From positions 1 to 64,000 of the forward strand of contig CAYHQN010000004.1 in assembly GCA_964358545.1 (NCBI GenBank): a stretch of DNA of 64,000 nucleotides, read 5' to 3'. The notes beneath the pieces were generated by a model, which searched no databases, had not been told where the DNA came from, and saw only the letters and a list, made by a program, of their open reading frames with translations. This stretch comes from CAINVV01 sp031432175. Lineage in GTDB: Bacteria > Bacteroidota > Bacteroidia > Bacteroidales > Prolixibacteraceae. Every line of letters starts with the position of its first letter. Positions within the stretch are counted from its first letter, which is position 1. Below are positions 43,341 through 52,224 of this stretch, in pieces. Both the position numbers and the translations under genes were made by a program.

Positions 43341-44226
43341 TTTTCCTGACGTTTTTTTCGTTCACTTTACATACTCCCTTGTCTGTCCAAACCTGCCAAT
43401 GCAAAGAAAGGTGCACCGAACCATACCAATCGTTGTTCAGCAAAACACTTGGAGCAAACTCCGCAGGATAGGTTTGGATCAAAGGATCTGCATTTTGGTA
43501 TCTTTTGGGATCCTTCAGGTTATCTATATTATCGGTAAAGGTCTTCCTGACACACAACTCCACGCATACCCCAAGCCTTTTGGTCAGGTTGTATTTAATC
43601 CCAAAACCCATCGGGATGATGGGTGACAGCGCATCGGAATCGTTGGATTTGTTGTTGTTCTTATCCAAAACCGGTTGGTACAAATTTTTATAGGGTACAA
43701 ACGGATAATTATACAACTGCGGCACAAGTACAAGGGTCCCCCGCCTTGGAGCCCTTGAAAAAAACCCGCCCACACCCAGGGACAGAAATGGGGTAAAACG
43801 GTCTTTGGTGGTACTTCCCATTTTATAATCCATGAAATTGAATTCGAATATCGCTTCAAAAGATTGTATTGATCTGTTAAAATTGTACGAATCGTCTGTC
43901 TTCTTCATGAACAACTCGGTTGGCATACCGGAAGTTGGATCATTGATGGTGATACGGGAGGTAGGTTCGGCAAGGTTTACACCGGGAAAGGTGCCTGACG
44001 ACTTCAGGGTACCTGATATCAATTGCCCGCGGATGGACATTCTTTTGTTAAAATTCCATCTTCCAAGAAGCCCGTAAAGTGTCGTGATCTCCTTTCCGTA
44101 AGAGACATTTTCCAAATCTCCCCAATAGACCGCCGCACCGATCCGGATACCAACATCAGCCGATTTTTGCGGGAAAGACTGCAAAAAACAGAAAAGCATG
44201 GAAATTATGATCAACACTCTCTTCAT
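43330..44226 (-). CDS. porG: PorG-like outer-membrane protein (DUF6089)
   Basis: 298 residues from the ATG at 44226 (MKRVLIIISMLFC); a GTG 12 nt upstream is possible. The signal is cleaved after SFPQ. The body is an outer-membrane beta-barrel rich in amphipathic strands, with VGIRIGAAVYWGDLEN and FEAIFEFNFMDYKMG. A DUF6089 gene directly before uppS-bamA is the location of PorG, a component of the type IX secretion system in Porphyromonas. The assignment rests mainly on this synteny. Confidence 0.75.
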   Translation of the reverse strand: MKRVLIIISMLFCFLQSFPQKSADVGIRIGAAVYWGDLENVSYGKEITTLYGLLGRWNFNKRMSIRGQLISGTLKSSGTFPGVNLAEPTSRITINDPTSGMPTELFMKKTDDSYNFNRSIQSFEAIFEFNFMDYKMGSTTKDRFTPFLSLGVGGFFSRAPRRGTLVLVPQLYNYPFVPYKNLYQPVLDKNNNKSNDSDALSPIIPMGFGIKYNLTKRLGVCVELCVRKTFTDNIDNLKDPKRYQNADPLIQTYPAEFAPSVLLNNDWYGSVHLSLHWQVWTDKGVCKVNEKNVRKSAF

Positions 44227-44326
44227 AAAACCTGACACTTTACTATGGATACAAAGGTAACAGAAACCCCCGCTAATTTATTTAAAAGCTCGCAAAACAG
44301 CGATAAAATTAGCTTGCTGTCGAACT

Positions 44327-45205
44327 TTAATTTCTTTTGTCTGCCCCCCACAGCAATTTTTTGCGCAGGGTTTCATAAAAGGACTGATTTTCAAATTTCA
44401 ATACATTGATGATGAAGTCAGACTTGCATATTTTCCAGACCATATCTGTATCAAAAGGGGCCGACCGCGAATCCAGCGTGGCCATGTACCTGCCTCCGCG
44501 TCCTTCCACCCATAATGTAACCACTTCGTGATCGGAGATAACTACCGGTCGGATGGCAAGATTGTGGGGCGCAATCGGGGCAATGACGAAGTTTGCAGAT
44601 CCTGGTGTGATGATTGGTCCGCCAACACTTAAAGAATAGGCCGTGGTCCCTGTTGGTGTGGATACAATTAAACCATCTGCCCAATAAGTATTTAACAAAT
44701 CCCCTCCCACCTCAACATGTACAGTAATCATTTGCGAGGAATCCTGTTTGTGGACGGTGAACTCATTTAAGGCATAGGGAAAATCAGCAAACAGTCCGAA
44801 CTTATTTTCCAATTTTAACAAAGAACGAGGTTGAAGAATAAACTTTCCGGCAAATAGCTTCTCAATGGAAAACTCAAGCTCTGCCTGGGCAATATCCGCC
44901 AAAAAACCCAATCTGCCACTGTTAATCCCAACCATTGGGATTCCTGAATCCCTCACAAAGGTGATGGCCTGCAAAAAAGTTCCATCGCCTCCGATACTCA
45001 TAAAAAAATCTACACCTGCCAACTCACTGTCGGAAGAGAAGCCCTCAATCCTGCCTGGATCAATCCCGGCCTCCTTTTTTAAAAAATCAAGAAAGGGAGT
45101 ATAAATGATGACCTCTGTCTCATGAAGATGCAATAACTCCAGCAAACGTTTCATGCTGTCGTAAAAAATTGGTCCGATGGTCCATCCAAAAAGGGCAATT
45201 CTCAT
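44327..45205 (-). CDS. nadK: NAD kinase
   Basis: 292 residues; makes NADP from NAD and ATP. The catalytic GGDGTFLQA motif is near residue 74, followed by INSGRLGFLA, with the NAD-binding LNEFTVHK and STPTGTTAYSLSVGGPI segments. It is 16 nt downstream of the CBS/ACT gene on the same strand, with the porG-uppS-bamA group about 100 nt further on. Confidence 0.97.
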   Translation of the reverse strand: MRIALFGWTIGPIFYDSMKRLLELLHLHETEVIIYTPFLDFLKKEAGIDPGRIEGFSSDSELAGVDFFMSIGGDGTFLQAITFVRDSGIPMVGINSGRLGFLADIAQAELEFSIEKLFAGKFILQPRSLLKLENKFGLFADFPYALNEFTVHKQDSSQMITVHVEVGGDLLNTYWADGLIVSTPTGTTAYSLSVGGPIITPGSANFVIAPIAPHNLAIRPVVISDHEVVTLWVEGRGGRYMATLDSRSAPFDTDMVWKICKSDFIINVLKFENQSFYETLRKKLLWGADKRN

Positions 45206-45221
45206 CTAAAGTAAATATTAA

Positions 45222-45893
45222 TCAGGTATTGATGTACCGCATAAATTGATCGAACCGGTCGTCAATCAGGCTTTTGAGCGGCGTCTGATCCATGAATGTA
45301 GCCTTTATTTCGTAATTGTAGCGCGTCATGGTCTGAATAATGCCGGAAAGATCTACCTGGTTAACCTTGATGGTCACTATAAGCTCTGTGGTCGATACAT
45401 TTGGTTTCCAAGTATAAAGACTCAAAATACGGGCATCATTCCCTTCGATGATCTGGGTGATTTGTGCCAGCGAATAGTTATTCTCACACATGGTCAACTC
45501 AATGATTCCACCCGGTTCATTGGGCGAAAAGAGAATCGTCAGCTGGTTGCTCAAATCATACCTGGAAATTGATCCCAGATAGGCGTGATCCTCAGTCAAC
45601 ACAGGAACTATAGATACGCCACAACTGGAGGCAACCGCGGCCACCTCAAAAATATGCTGCATCGGATGCACATGGGGCTTGAGCAGCTGATCCGAAATGA
45701 ATGCTTCAAGCGGAGCGTCAAAATCATGGGCATCGAAAATTTCCTTGTCTGAAATGACGCCAAAGTACTCCTGATCGGTCACAATGGGCAGATGAGATAC
45801 CCTGAAAACATCCATCAGTGAAAGCACTTTAGAGGCAGTATCGCCAGGGCTTACAGAAGGAATCGAGTTAGAAATCAAAGTTTCAGCTATCAT
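45222..45893 (-). CDS. CBS-domain protein with ACT-like C-terminus
   Basis: 223 residues. Two CBS motifs (about residues 1-62 and 68-130; SHLPIVTDQEYFGVISD and SIVPVLTEDHAYLGSIS) are followed by an ACT-like region (about 140-205, GGIIELTMCENNYSLAQI and TELIVTIKVNQ). Such proteins sense adenosine nucleotides or other small ligands. It is cotranscribed with nadK, so a link to nucleotide or NAD status is plausible but inferred. Confidence 0.85.
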   Translation of the reverse strand: MIAETLISNSIPSVSPGDTASKVLSLMDVFRVSHLPIVTDQEYFGVISDKEIFDAHDFDAPLEAFISDQLLKPHVHPMQHIFEVAAVASSCGVSIVPVLTEDHAYLGSISRYDLSNQLTILFSPNEPGGIIELTMCENNYSLAQITQIIEGNDARILSLYTWKPNVSTTELIVTIKVNQVDLSGIIQTMTRYNYEIKATFMDQTPLKSLIDDRFDQFMRYINT

Positions 45894-45964
45894 GACCGAA
45901 AGTAAAGTTGTTTTTGAATGCGAATCATTTTGTAAATTGCAAACCTAATTAATTGCATGCAAAA

Positions 45965-46678
45965 ATGACACGATTAAGCGTAAATATAAATAAAATAGCG
46001 ACACTGCGAAACAGCAGGGGCGGAACGATGCCCAGCGTCACAGAAGCAGCAGTCAGATGTCAGACGTTTGGGGCTGAAGGGATCACTATTCATCCGCGAC
46101 CGGATGAGCGGCACATCCGTTACAACGATGCCCGTGAACTTAAGCCCTTGATAACTACAGAATTCAACATCGAAGGATATCCTGATCCACGCTTTATCGG
46201 GCTGGTACTTGAGGTTCTTCCCCATCAGGTAACACTGGTACCGGATTCCCCTTCTGCCATCACCTCCAACGCCGGATGGGACACACTGAAACACCGGGAT
46301 TTTCTAAAAGATGTGGTTGGAAAATTTCAAAAAGCAGGAATCAGGGTCTCACTTTTTGTCGGAACAGATCCAGAAATGATTGAAGGAGCGGCTAAAATCG
46401 GAGCCGACAGGGTCGAACTCTACACAGAACCCTATGCCACAGATTTCCCGTTAAATCCTGAAAAAGCGGTTCTTCCCTTCATCAGGGCAGCCCAAACAGC
46501 TGAAAAATTTGGCCTGGGACTCAATGCCGGCCACGACCTGAGCCTCGAAAACCTTCGCTATTTCGACCAACATGTTCCAAATCTGCTGGAGGTCTCCATT
46601 GGCCATGCCCTGATCGCGGATGCCCTGTATTTGGGACTGGAAGAGACAATCAGGAGGTACAGGGAGTGCCTCAAATAA
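45965..46678 (+). CDS. pdxJ: Pyridoxine 5'-phosphate synthase
   Basis: 237 residues from the ATG at 45965; a TTG 12 nt upstream is a weaker start. It condenses 1-deoxyxylulose-5-phosphate with 3-amino-2-oxopropyl phosphate. The sequence opens TRLSVNINKIATLRN, with GITIHPRPDERHIRY, and GLGLNAGHDLSLENL for the phosphate site. The TAA stop is part of a GGATAAAG word repeat. It is divergent from the CBS gene. Confidence 0.96.
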   Translation: MTRLSVNINKIATLRNSRGGTMPSVTEAAVRCQTFGAEGITIHPRPDERHIRYNDARELKPLITTEFNIEGYPDPRFIGLVLEVLPHQVTLVPDSPSAITSNAGWDTLKHRDFLKDVVGKFQKAGIRVSLFVGTDPEMIEGAAKIGADRVELYTEPYATDFPLNPEKAVLPFIRAAQTAEKFGLGLNAGHDLSLENLRYFDQHVPNLLEVSIGHALIADALYLGLEETIRRYRECLK

Positions 46679-46843
46679 GGATAAAGGATAAAGTCAAAAG
46701 GATAAAGTAAGAACGCACTATCTATAATTATTGTATTTCTAGAATGCTCTATTTAACAGCTAATCAAGCACAAAACCCGGGGCTCACTTTATCCTTTTAA
46801 CTTTATCCTTTATCCTTTCAGTTTTCCCTTTATCCTTTAGAAC
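46677..46843. repeat. GGATAAAG/CTTTATCC foldback after pdxJ
   Basis: 29-nt arms 46679-46707 and 46787-46815 pair with one mismatch, and further CTTTATCCTTT words run to about 46839. The pdxJ stop TAA overlaps the first word. The 79-nt loop is not repetitive. Confidence 0.85.
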
Positions 46844-46849
46844 TCGTCT

Positions 46850-47653
46850 ATGAACTTACATTACAGGCATTACGGTTCCGGTCCGGCATTGATCATCCTC
46901 CACGGCTTGTACGGCTCGTCAGACAACTGGATTACTATCGCCAAACAGTTGCAGGGGCATTATACTGTTTTGCTTCCCGATTTAAGAAACCACGGGGCTT
47001 CACCCCATACATCTTCCCATACATATGAGGAGATGGCCGATGACCTGGCGGCATTTTATGAGGGGACAAAAACGGAAGATGCCTTTTTGATAGGTCACAG
47101 CATGGGCGGAAAGGTAGCCATGCGATTTGCCGCGGAACATCCCGAAAAGGTAAACAGACTGATGATCATCGATATTGCTCCCAAAAATTACCTAACGGGA
47201 GATCGCTCCTTCAAACACATCCGCCAACATGAATTAATCCTGAAATTGCTTGAGCATCCTGATCTTTCGCAGTTCCATTCCCGGAGTGAACTGGATCACT
47301 ATTTCAGTTCGAAAATCAAGGAAGAATCATTGCTGCTCTTTCTTTTGAAAAATATTCACCAATCACACGGTGGTATTTTCGAATGGAAAATCAATGCCAA
47401 AGTCTTGAGAGATACGTTTGACGCCACTGTCAGCGAAATGGATCTGTCGTGGTTCGAAGAGCGTATGCCAATTACAGCCTATCCTGTCACATTTGTGAGA
47501 GGGCTGAATTCAGAATATGTCAGCGATGATGATTGGAAAGAGATCCGAAAAATCTATCCCGAAGCCAAACTGGTCGATTTTGATGGGGCGGGTCACTGGC
47601 TGCACGCCGAACAACCCTCCAAATTGGTTGCAACTATATTGGAGAAAGTTTGA
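46850..47653 (+). CDS. Alpha/beta-hydrolase (YbfF-like esterase)
   Basis: 267 residues. The nucleophile elbow is GHSMGGKVA (Ser about residue 83), the oxyanion segment is ILHGLYGSSDNW, and the catalytic His is in DGAGHWLHAEQP near the end. The layout is that of YbfF-type acyl esterases. The substrate is unknown. The TGA stop is the beginning of a GTTTGAAG word repeat. Confidence 0.9.
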   Translation: MNLHYRHYGSGPALIILHGLYGSSDNWITIAKQLQGHYTVLLPDLRNHGASPHTSSHTYEEMADDLAAFYEGTKTEDAFLIGHSMGGKVAMRFAAEHPEKVNRLMIIDIAPKNYLTGDRSFKHIRQHELILKLLEHPDLSQFHSRSELDHYFSSKIKEESLLLFLLKNIHQSHGGIFEWKINAKVLRDTFDATVSEMDLSWFEERMPITAYPVTFVRGLNSEYVSDDDWKEIRKIYPEAKLVDFDGAGHWLHAEQPSKLVATILEKV

Positions 47654-47832
47654 AGAGTTTGAAGGGTTTGAAATGTTTGAAGGGTTTGAAATGTTTGAAG
47701 GGTTTGAAAAATGATCCAAGGTTCAAAGTTCAAGGTAAGCCACATTGAACGTTGAACTTTACCCTTCGGCTACGCTCAGGGCCCGGTAACTTTTTAAACA
47801 TTTCAAACAAAAAAAACATTTCAAACATTTCA
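47645..47832. repeat. GTTTGAAG/CATTTCAAAC foldback between convergent genes
   Basis: AGTTTGAAGGGTTTGAAATG words run from 47648 over the hydrolase stop to 47708. GTTCAAAGTTCAAGG/CATTGAACGTTGAAC words follow (47719-47760), and complementary ACATTTCAAACATTTCAG closes the interval at 47832, touching the VOC gene stop. Confidence 0.85.
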
Positions 47833-48903
47833 GTCTTTCACCCGGCTCAGGCTCAGCGATTTTAACATCCAGTTGGGCAAGTGTTTCTTTGGATTGCGTT
47901 TTCTAAGATTGATAAACAATCCCAACTTTTTAATAATAGGTAACTTATGCGTTTCTACGAATTCGATCAGGGTCCCATCCGGATCTTCGATGTACGAAAA
48001 GTGACCGGCTGCTTCACCCATGTCGAAACTATTGCCCTCGTGGTGGGCAAAGCTATCGACAGTAAACGGAAAACCGCGCTCTGCACAGGCGGAGTTAAGT
48101 TCCTCCATGCCATTGATATCGTAGCACAAATGAATGAACCCCAGGTCTCCCCAGAAGCGTCCTTCAAAGATCTTTCGGGGCACACGGCCTTCAACTTCTA
48201 CAAGTTCGATCTCGCTATTACCTAAAAGTCTTCCGAAAGCGCCGGTGCGGGGTTTACTGTGCTTTAGCAGAACTCTCCTGAAACTGGAGTCTCCACCTTT
48301 CAGGTGGGCCAAATCAGCAAATTTTCCCCTTTTATCAAAAACTATCTGATCATATCCAAGTATGTCAGAATATACTTTTTGTGAATTTTCAATATTGGTA
48401 ACCCCTATGATCACACCATAAACTGAACCAGTATGCTGCTTCCGGTTACCAAACCAATTTTTTGATTCAATAACCTGAAATATATTGTTATACGGATCAG
48501 TAACAAAGAAAAAATTACGTCCGTCCGGGTCAACCTGAATATCACTTACATTCAATTTTTCCTCCAAAAACCAGGTATGGGTGTATTGGGCATCACGTGT
48601 TTTAATTTTCGCAGCAAAGATACCCAGATCGCCCAATGCGGGTTCGAAGACTGGTGATTGCGGAACCCTGTCTGTGTATTGCCAGATCTCGAAACCTCCC
48701 CCGCCATTCAGGTTCATCGCGAGAACTGCATGCCGTTTCCGGGGCAACCCGCCTGTATAAGGCAACATCAGCGCGGCGGTGGCGCTCTCTTCAAATACCT
48801 TGATATCCATTCCAAGGTATTTTCTGTACCATTTCCAGGCTTCCGCAACATTTTTTACCCCGATACCAAGTTGTTGAATCCCGCTAACTACAATTCCTTC
48901 CAT
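47830..48903 (-). CDS. Two-domain VOC (glyoxalase/dioxygenase-like) protein
   Basis: 357 residues from the ATG at 48903 (MEGIVVSGIQQLGIGVKNV); a TTG further upstream is less likely. Two VOC units are visible: the first (about residues 8-135) with AEAWKWYRKYLGMDI and ending DPYNNIFQVIE, the second (about 150-325) with QKVYSDILGYDQI and ending DPDGTLIEFVE. Metal-dependent lyase, isomerase or dioxygenase activity is possible; I cannot assign a substrate. It follows an SDR gene 17 nt upstream, probably one operon. Confidence 0.85.
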   Translation of the reverse strand: MEGIVVSGIQQLGIGVKNVAEAWKWYRKYLGMDIKVFEESATAALMLPYTGGLPRKRHAVLAMNLNGGGGFEIWQYTDRVPQSPVFEPALGDLGIFAAKIKTRDAQYTHTWFLEEKLNVSDIQVDPDGRNFFFVTDPYNNIFQVIESKNWFGNRKQHTGSVYGVIIGVTNIENSQKVYSDILGYDQIVFDKRGKFADLAHLKGGDSSFRRVLLKHSKPRTGAFGRLLGNSEIELVEVEGRVPRKIFEGRFWGDLGFIHLCYDINGMEELNSACAERGFPFTVDSFAHHEGNSFDMGEAAGHFSYIEDPDGTLIEFVETHKLPIIKKLGLFINLRKRNPKKHLPNWMLKSLSLSRVKD

Positions 48904-48920
48904 AGATTTTTTATTGACAT

Positions 48921-49715
48921 TCAACCAAACGGATCAATTCTCTGTGCTATTTTGTAAAAAAGCCATGGAATGTACCGTTTTAGATAGGGCATAATTACAT
49001 CTTTTTTTCCAATAATTACCTCTTTCCTATTGCTGTTGACAGCTTTCACAATCTTATTGGCACAATAGGCTGCAGAAACCCCCTCTTCCTGCCCCTTGTC
49101 CATCAGGCCATGTTCACCCCCCGTTGAAATGAGGGAATGGATTGAAATATTTGTCTTGACCATTCCCGGACAGACCATGGTAACCCGAATGTTGTCCCTG
49201 AAATGTTCGAGCCTTAGTGTCTCAAAGTATCCGTGCAGCGCATGTTTGGCAGCCGCATAGGCCGATCGCTGCGGAAATCCGAACAGGCCGGTGAGACTGC
49301 TGACCACCACGATGTGGCCTCCACCGCTTTTTACCATAAAAGGAAGGATTTGCCTGGTTAGACCGGCATGTCCCCAAAAATCAACCTCCATGATCTTTCT
49401 GGCAACCTCCATGGGGGTATCAATTAACAGGGAGCGCTGACTGATACCTCCATTGTTGACCAAAATATCCACGCGTGGAAATGCAGACTGAACAGTAGCT
49501 ACAGCTGAACCTACCTCCTCCGGGACTGCGAGATCAAATGCCAGGGCCAACACTTCAGCCCCTTGTTTTTTACAGTTCCCCGCAACAATTTCGAGCTGAT
49601 TCCGGTTCCGTCCCGACAATACCAATTGTATTCCGGGAGCTGCCCACTTCAAGGCCAGCGCTTCACCAATACCGGAGGAGGCTCCTGTAATCCAGATAAT
49701 TTTTGAATTGATCAT
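48921..49715 (-). CDS. Short-chain dehydrogenase/reductase
   Basis: 264 residues. The NAD(P)-binding motif is ITGASSGIGEAL (about residues 9-20), with NNGGISQRS, the catalytic Ser in VVVSSLTGLFG and the YAAAKHAL YxxxK pair. The C-terminal membrane-proximal segment (YLKRYIPWLFYKIAQR) resembles the DHRS7-like subgroup. The substrate is unknown. It is cotranscribed with the VOC gene downstream. Confidence 0.9.
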   Translation of the reverse strand: MINSKIIWITGASSGIGEALALKWAAPGIQLVLSGRNRNQLEIVAGNCKKQGAEVLALAFDLAVPEEVGSAVATVQSAFPRVDILVNNGGISQRSLLIDTPMEVARKIMEVDFWGHAGLTRQILPFMVKSGGGHIVVVSSLTGLFGFPQRSAYAAAKHALHGYFETLRLEHFRDNIRVTMVCPGMVKTNISIHSLISTGGEHGLMDKGQEEGVSAAYCANKIVKAVNSNRKEVIIGKKDVIMPYLKRYIPWLFYKIAQRIDPFG

Positions 49716-49892
49716 TCAGTCAGCAGGTTTGAAAATTCTCCCTGAATACATCAGAAAGGAGGTCACTCGCCCTGCAATGCAAACTTAACTTTTTTCTCTC
49801 TTACGGCAATGTGTGAAAAACTCCTTCTTTATTTCAGCCCTGGACGGGCGCTTGCGAGGTGCGGATTACAAAATCTTCCCTAACATACAAAG

Positions 49893-49980
49893 CGCAGAGT
49901 TGCAAAGTGGAACTTTGATGTTTTCCTCTGTGCAACTCTGTGTTTTCTCGGTGTAACTCTGTGTAACCTATTGTAACCTT
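49893..49980. repeat. CACAGAGTTACAC word repeat after dsbD
   Basis: Read on the minus strand from the DsbD stop: GGTTACACAGAGTTACACC, then ACACAGAGTTGCACAGAGG and related words. It is the same vocabulary as 12611-12650. Confidence 0.75.
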
Positions 49981-49981
49981 G

Positions 49982-52060
49982 TTACTTCGTTACCGGATAG
50001 GCTGCCGAACCGGCATCCAGGAACTTCTTGAAATTTTCCACATTCAGGTCATAGGCTTTGGGCGATACCAGTAGTTTCCCATCGCTGTCGAGAATGACAT
50101 AATAAGGCTGTGAATTGGTGCCGAATTGAGAAGTTTGTAAATCCGCGTTCTTTTTCCCAAGCAGTTTTACCTCGCGCCCGTTTTTGCTGGTGTACCACTC
50201 CTCTTTCGGCATTTCAACTACTTTGTCGTCAACGTAAAGGGCAACCAGCACAAAATTCTCCCTCAGCCTGCTTAGTACACCCTGATCGCTCCAGACCCTG
50301 TTCTCCATCTCTCGGCAGTTGGTACAGCCATGACCCGTAAAATCGACAAAAACAGGTTTCTTCAATGCTTTCGAAACACGTAGCGCCTGGTCGTAATCAA
50401 AATATCCTGATAATCCGTGGGGCAACTTCAGGACATCCGCATAGCGCGGCGCTTCTGAAACATTGCCTACAGCTTTGATACCCCCACCCGATCCACCATT
50501 TTCGCGCGCAATGGCATTGATATCAAAATCCTGCGTCTCCATCGGTGGCAGCCAACCGGAGATGGCTTTAAGCGGGGCTCCCCATAATCCCGGGATCAGG
50601 TACATCACGAAGGTGAAAGTAAAGATAATAATCATCAGTCGCGGGAATGATCTGACCACAGGATAATCACTGTCGTGGGGAAATTTAATCTTGCCCAGCA
50701 GGTAGAAGCCCATCATGGTAAAGATGACAATCCAGAAACTGAGATAGACCTCGCGGTCGAGGATTCCCCAGTGGTAGGTCTGATCAGGAACATTCAAAAA
50801 TTTCAAGGCAAAAGCCAGTTCGATAAAACCGATCACCACTTTAATCGTATTAAGCCATCCTCCCGATTTGGGCATCTGTTTGAGCCACTGCGGAAAGAAA
50901 GCAAAAAGGGTAAACGGAATCGCGAATGCCAGGGAGAAACCCAGCATCCCGATAACCGGTTTCAATATTTGTCCGCCAACGGCCTGCACCAAAACCGTAC
51001 CGACAATGGGGCCGGTACAGGAAAAGGAGACAAGTACGAGCGTAAATGCCATGAAAATGGTTCCCACAAATCCACCCTTATCTTCTTGCTGCACACTTTT
51101 GTTGACCAGCCAGCCGGGCACGGTAATCTCAAAATAACCGAAAAATGAGGCGGCAAATACCACAAAAATCAGGAAGAAAAGCACGTTGGGAAGCCAATGG
51201 GTGCTGAGCCAGTTGCCGAAATCAGCGCCAAAGAGGACGGAGACTAATACCCCGAAGATCACATAGATGGCAATGATGGAGAGGCCATAGACCATGGCCT
51301 GTACTTTCCCTTTGGCTCCGCTTTTCATGAAATAGGAGACAGTCAAGGGGATCATCGGGAAGACGCAGGGGGTGAGGATGGCGAGCAGCCCCCAGAGGAA
51401 TGCCTGCAGGAAGAACCACAAAAGTGTGCGGTCTTTCCCGGTGAAATCGTCGTTGGAGGCAGCCGGCTTAATTTCTGCTTTAGCGGCTGCAACAGGGGCC
51501 TGAGCTTTTTGCGAAGCAGTAGCAGCGGTATCTTTGACTGTAACAGCAGGAACCGTCACGAGTGTCTTTGTTGTATCCTTCGAAACAACAGCTGCTGTTT
51601 TAATCCCTTCCAATTTAAAGGAGTAATTCACCTCTGCGGGCGGCAGACAGTTTTGGTTGTTACAGCACATAAACTCCAAAAAACCCTTAACTTCAACAGG
51701 TTTGTCGGAAATTACCTTCACTTTTTGGGTAAATACAACGCTTTTGATAAAGTACTTTACCACCATGTTGAAATTGGGGTCGTTTTCCTCCAGGGGTTTG
51801 GGTTCAATTACCTTCCCAACCAGAGTAAAACCTGCAGGCTTGTCGAATTTAAAAGATGTAGGAATTGGTCCCCCGCTTGGGACAAACTGCGAATAGAGAT
51901 GCCACCCTTTATCCATGGTAGCCATAAACCGTAGCTCGTACTCACTGTCACCGGTTTTTTTGGATTCGAAACTCCATTTGACAGGCTCGAGAATCTGAGC
52001 GGAAACCATCTGAAAAACGGCAAGCAGAAGGGCGAAAAGGAATATACGTTTAGCAATCAT
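49982..52060 (-). CDS. Thiol:disulfide interchange protein (DsbD-like)
   Basis: 692 residues. The signal peptide is followed by an N-terminal DsbD-alpha-like domain (FLEFMCCNNQNCLPP), a Thr/Ala-rich linker (about 165-200), a central membrane domain of about eight helices beginning AILTPCVFPMIPLTVSYF with the second Cys in FSCTGPIVGT, and a C-terminal thioredoxin domain with VDFTGHGCTNCREMENR (CTNC). It moves electrons from cytoplasmic thioredoxin to periplasmic thiol proteins. The architecture is complete. No partner gene is adjacent. Confidence 0.93.
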   Translation of the reverse strand: MIAKRIFLFALLLAVFQMVSAQILEPVKWSFESKKTGDSEYELRFMATMDKGWHLYSQFVPSGGPIPTSFKFDKPAGFTLVGKVIEPKPLEENDPNFNMVVKYFIKSVVFTQKVKVISDKPVEVKGFLEFMCCNNQNCLPPAEVNYSFKLEGIKTAAVVSKDTTKTLVTVPAVTVKDTAATASQKAQAPVAAAKAEIKPAASNDDFTGKDRTLLWFFLQAFLWGLLAILTPCVFPMIPLTVSYFMKSGAKGKVQAMVYGLSIIAIYVIFGVLVSVLFGADFGNWLSTHWLPNVLFFLIFVVFAASFFGYFEITVPGWLVNKSVQQEDKGGFVGTIFMAFTLVLVSFSCTGPIVGTVLVQAVGGQILKPVIGMLGFSLAFAIPFTLFAFFPQWLKQMPKSGGWLNTIKVVIGFIELAFALKFLNVPDQTYHWGILDREVYLSFWIVIFTMMGFYLLGKIKFPHDSDYPVVRSFPRLMIIIFTFTFVMYLIPGLWGAPLKAISGWLPPMETQDFDINAIARENGGSGGGIKAVGNVSEAPRYADVLKLPHGLSGYFDYDQALRVSKALKKPVFVDFTGHGCTNCREMENRVWSDQGVLSRLRENFVLVALYVDDKVVEMPKEEWYTSKNGREVKLLGKKNADLQTSQFGTNSQPYYVILDSDGKLLVSPKAYDLNVENFKKFLDAGSAAYPVTK

Positions 52061-52224
52061 ACCAATAGATTGTAATTGTTGTTAATTACCATGAAGGGAG
52101 AAAAGACCGGATACCAATCATCCTTTCTTTTTTCACAGTCCAAAGATACGCCCAAAATTTTAAATCCTTCGTCATGATAAACATCAAAACATTTCATCAA
52201 GTTAGGATTTTCGGCACAGATGCA

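Noticed and set aside
47517..47714. Small frames over the GTTTGAAG repeat
   Set aside because: They only translate the hydrolase 3' end in another frame and the repeat words.
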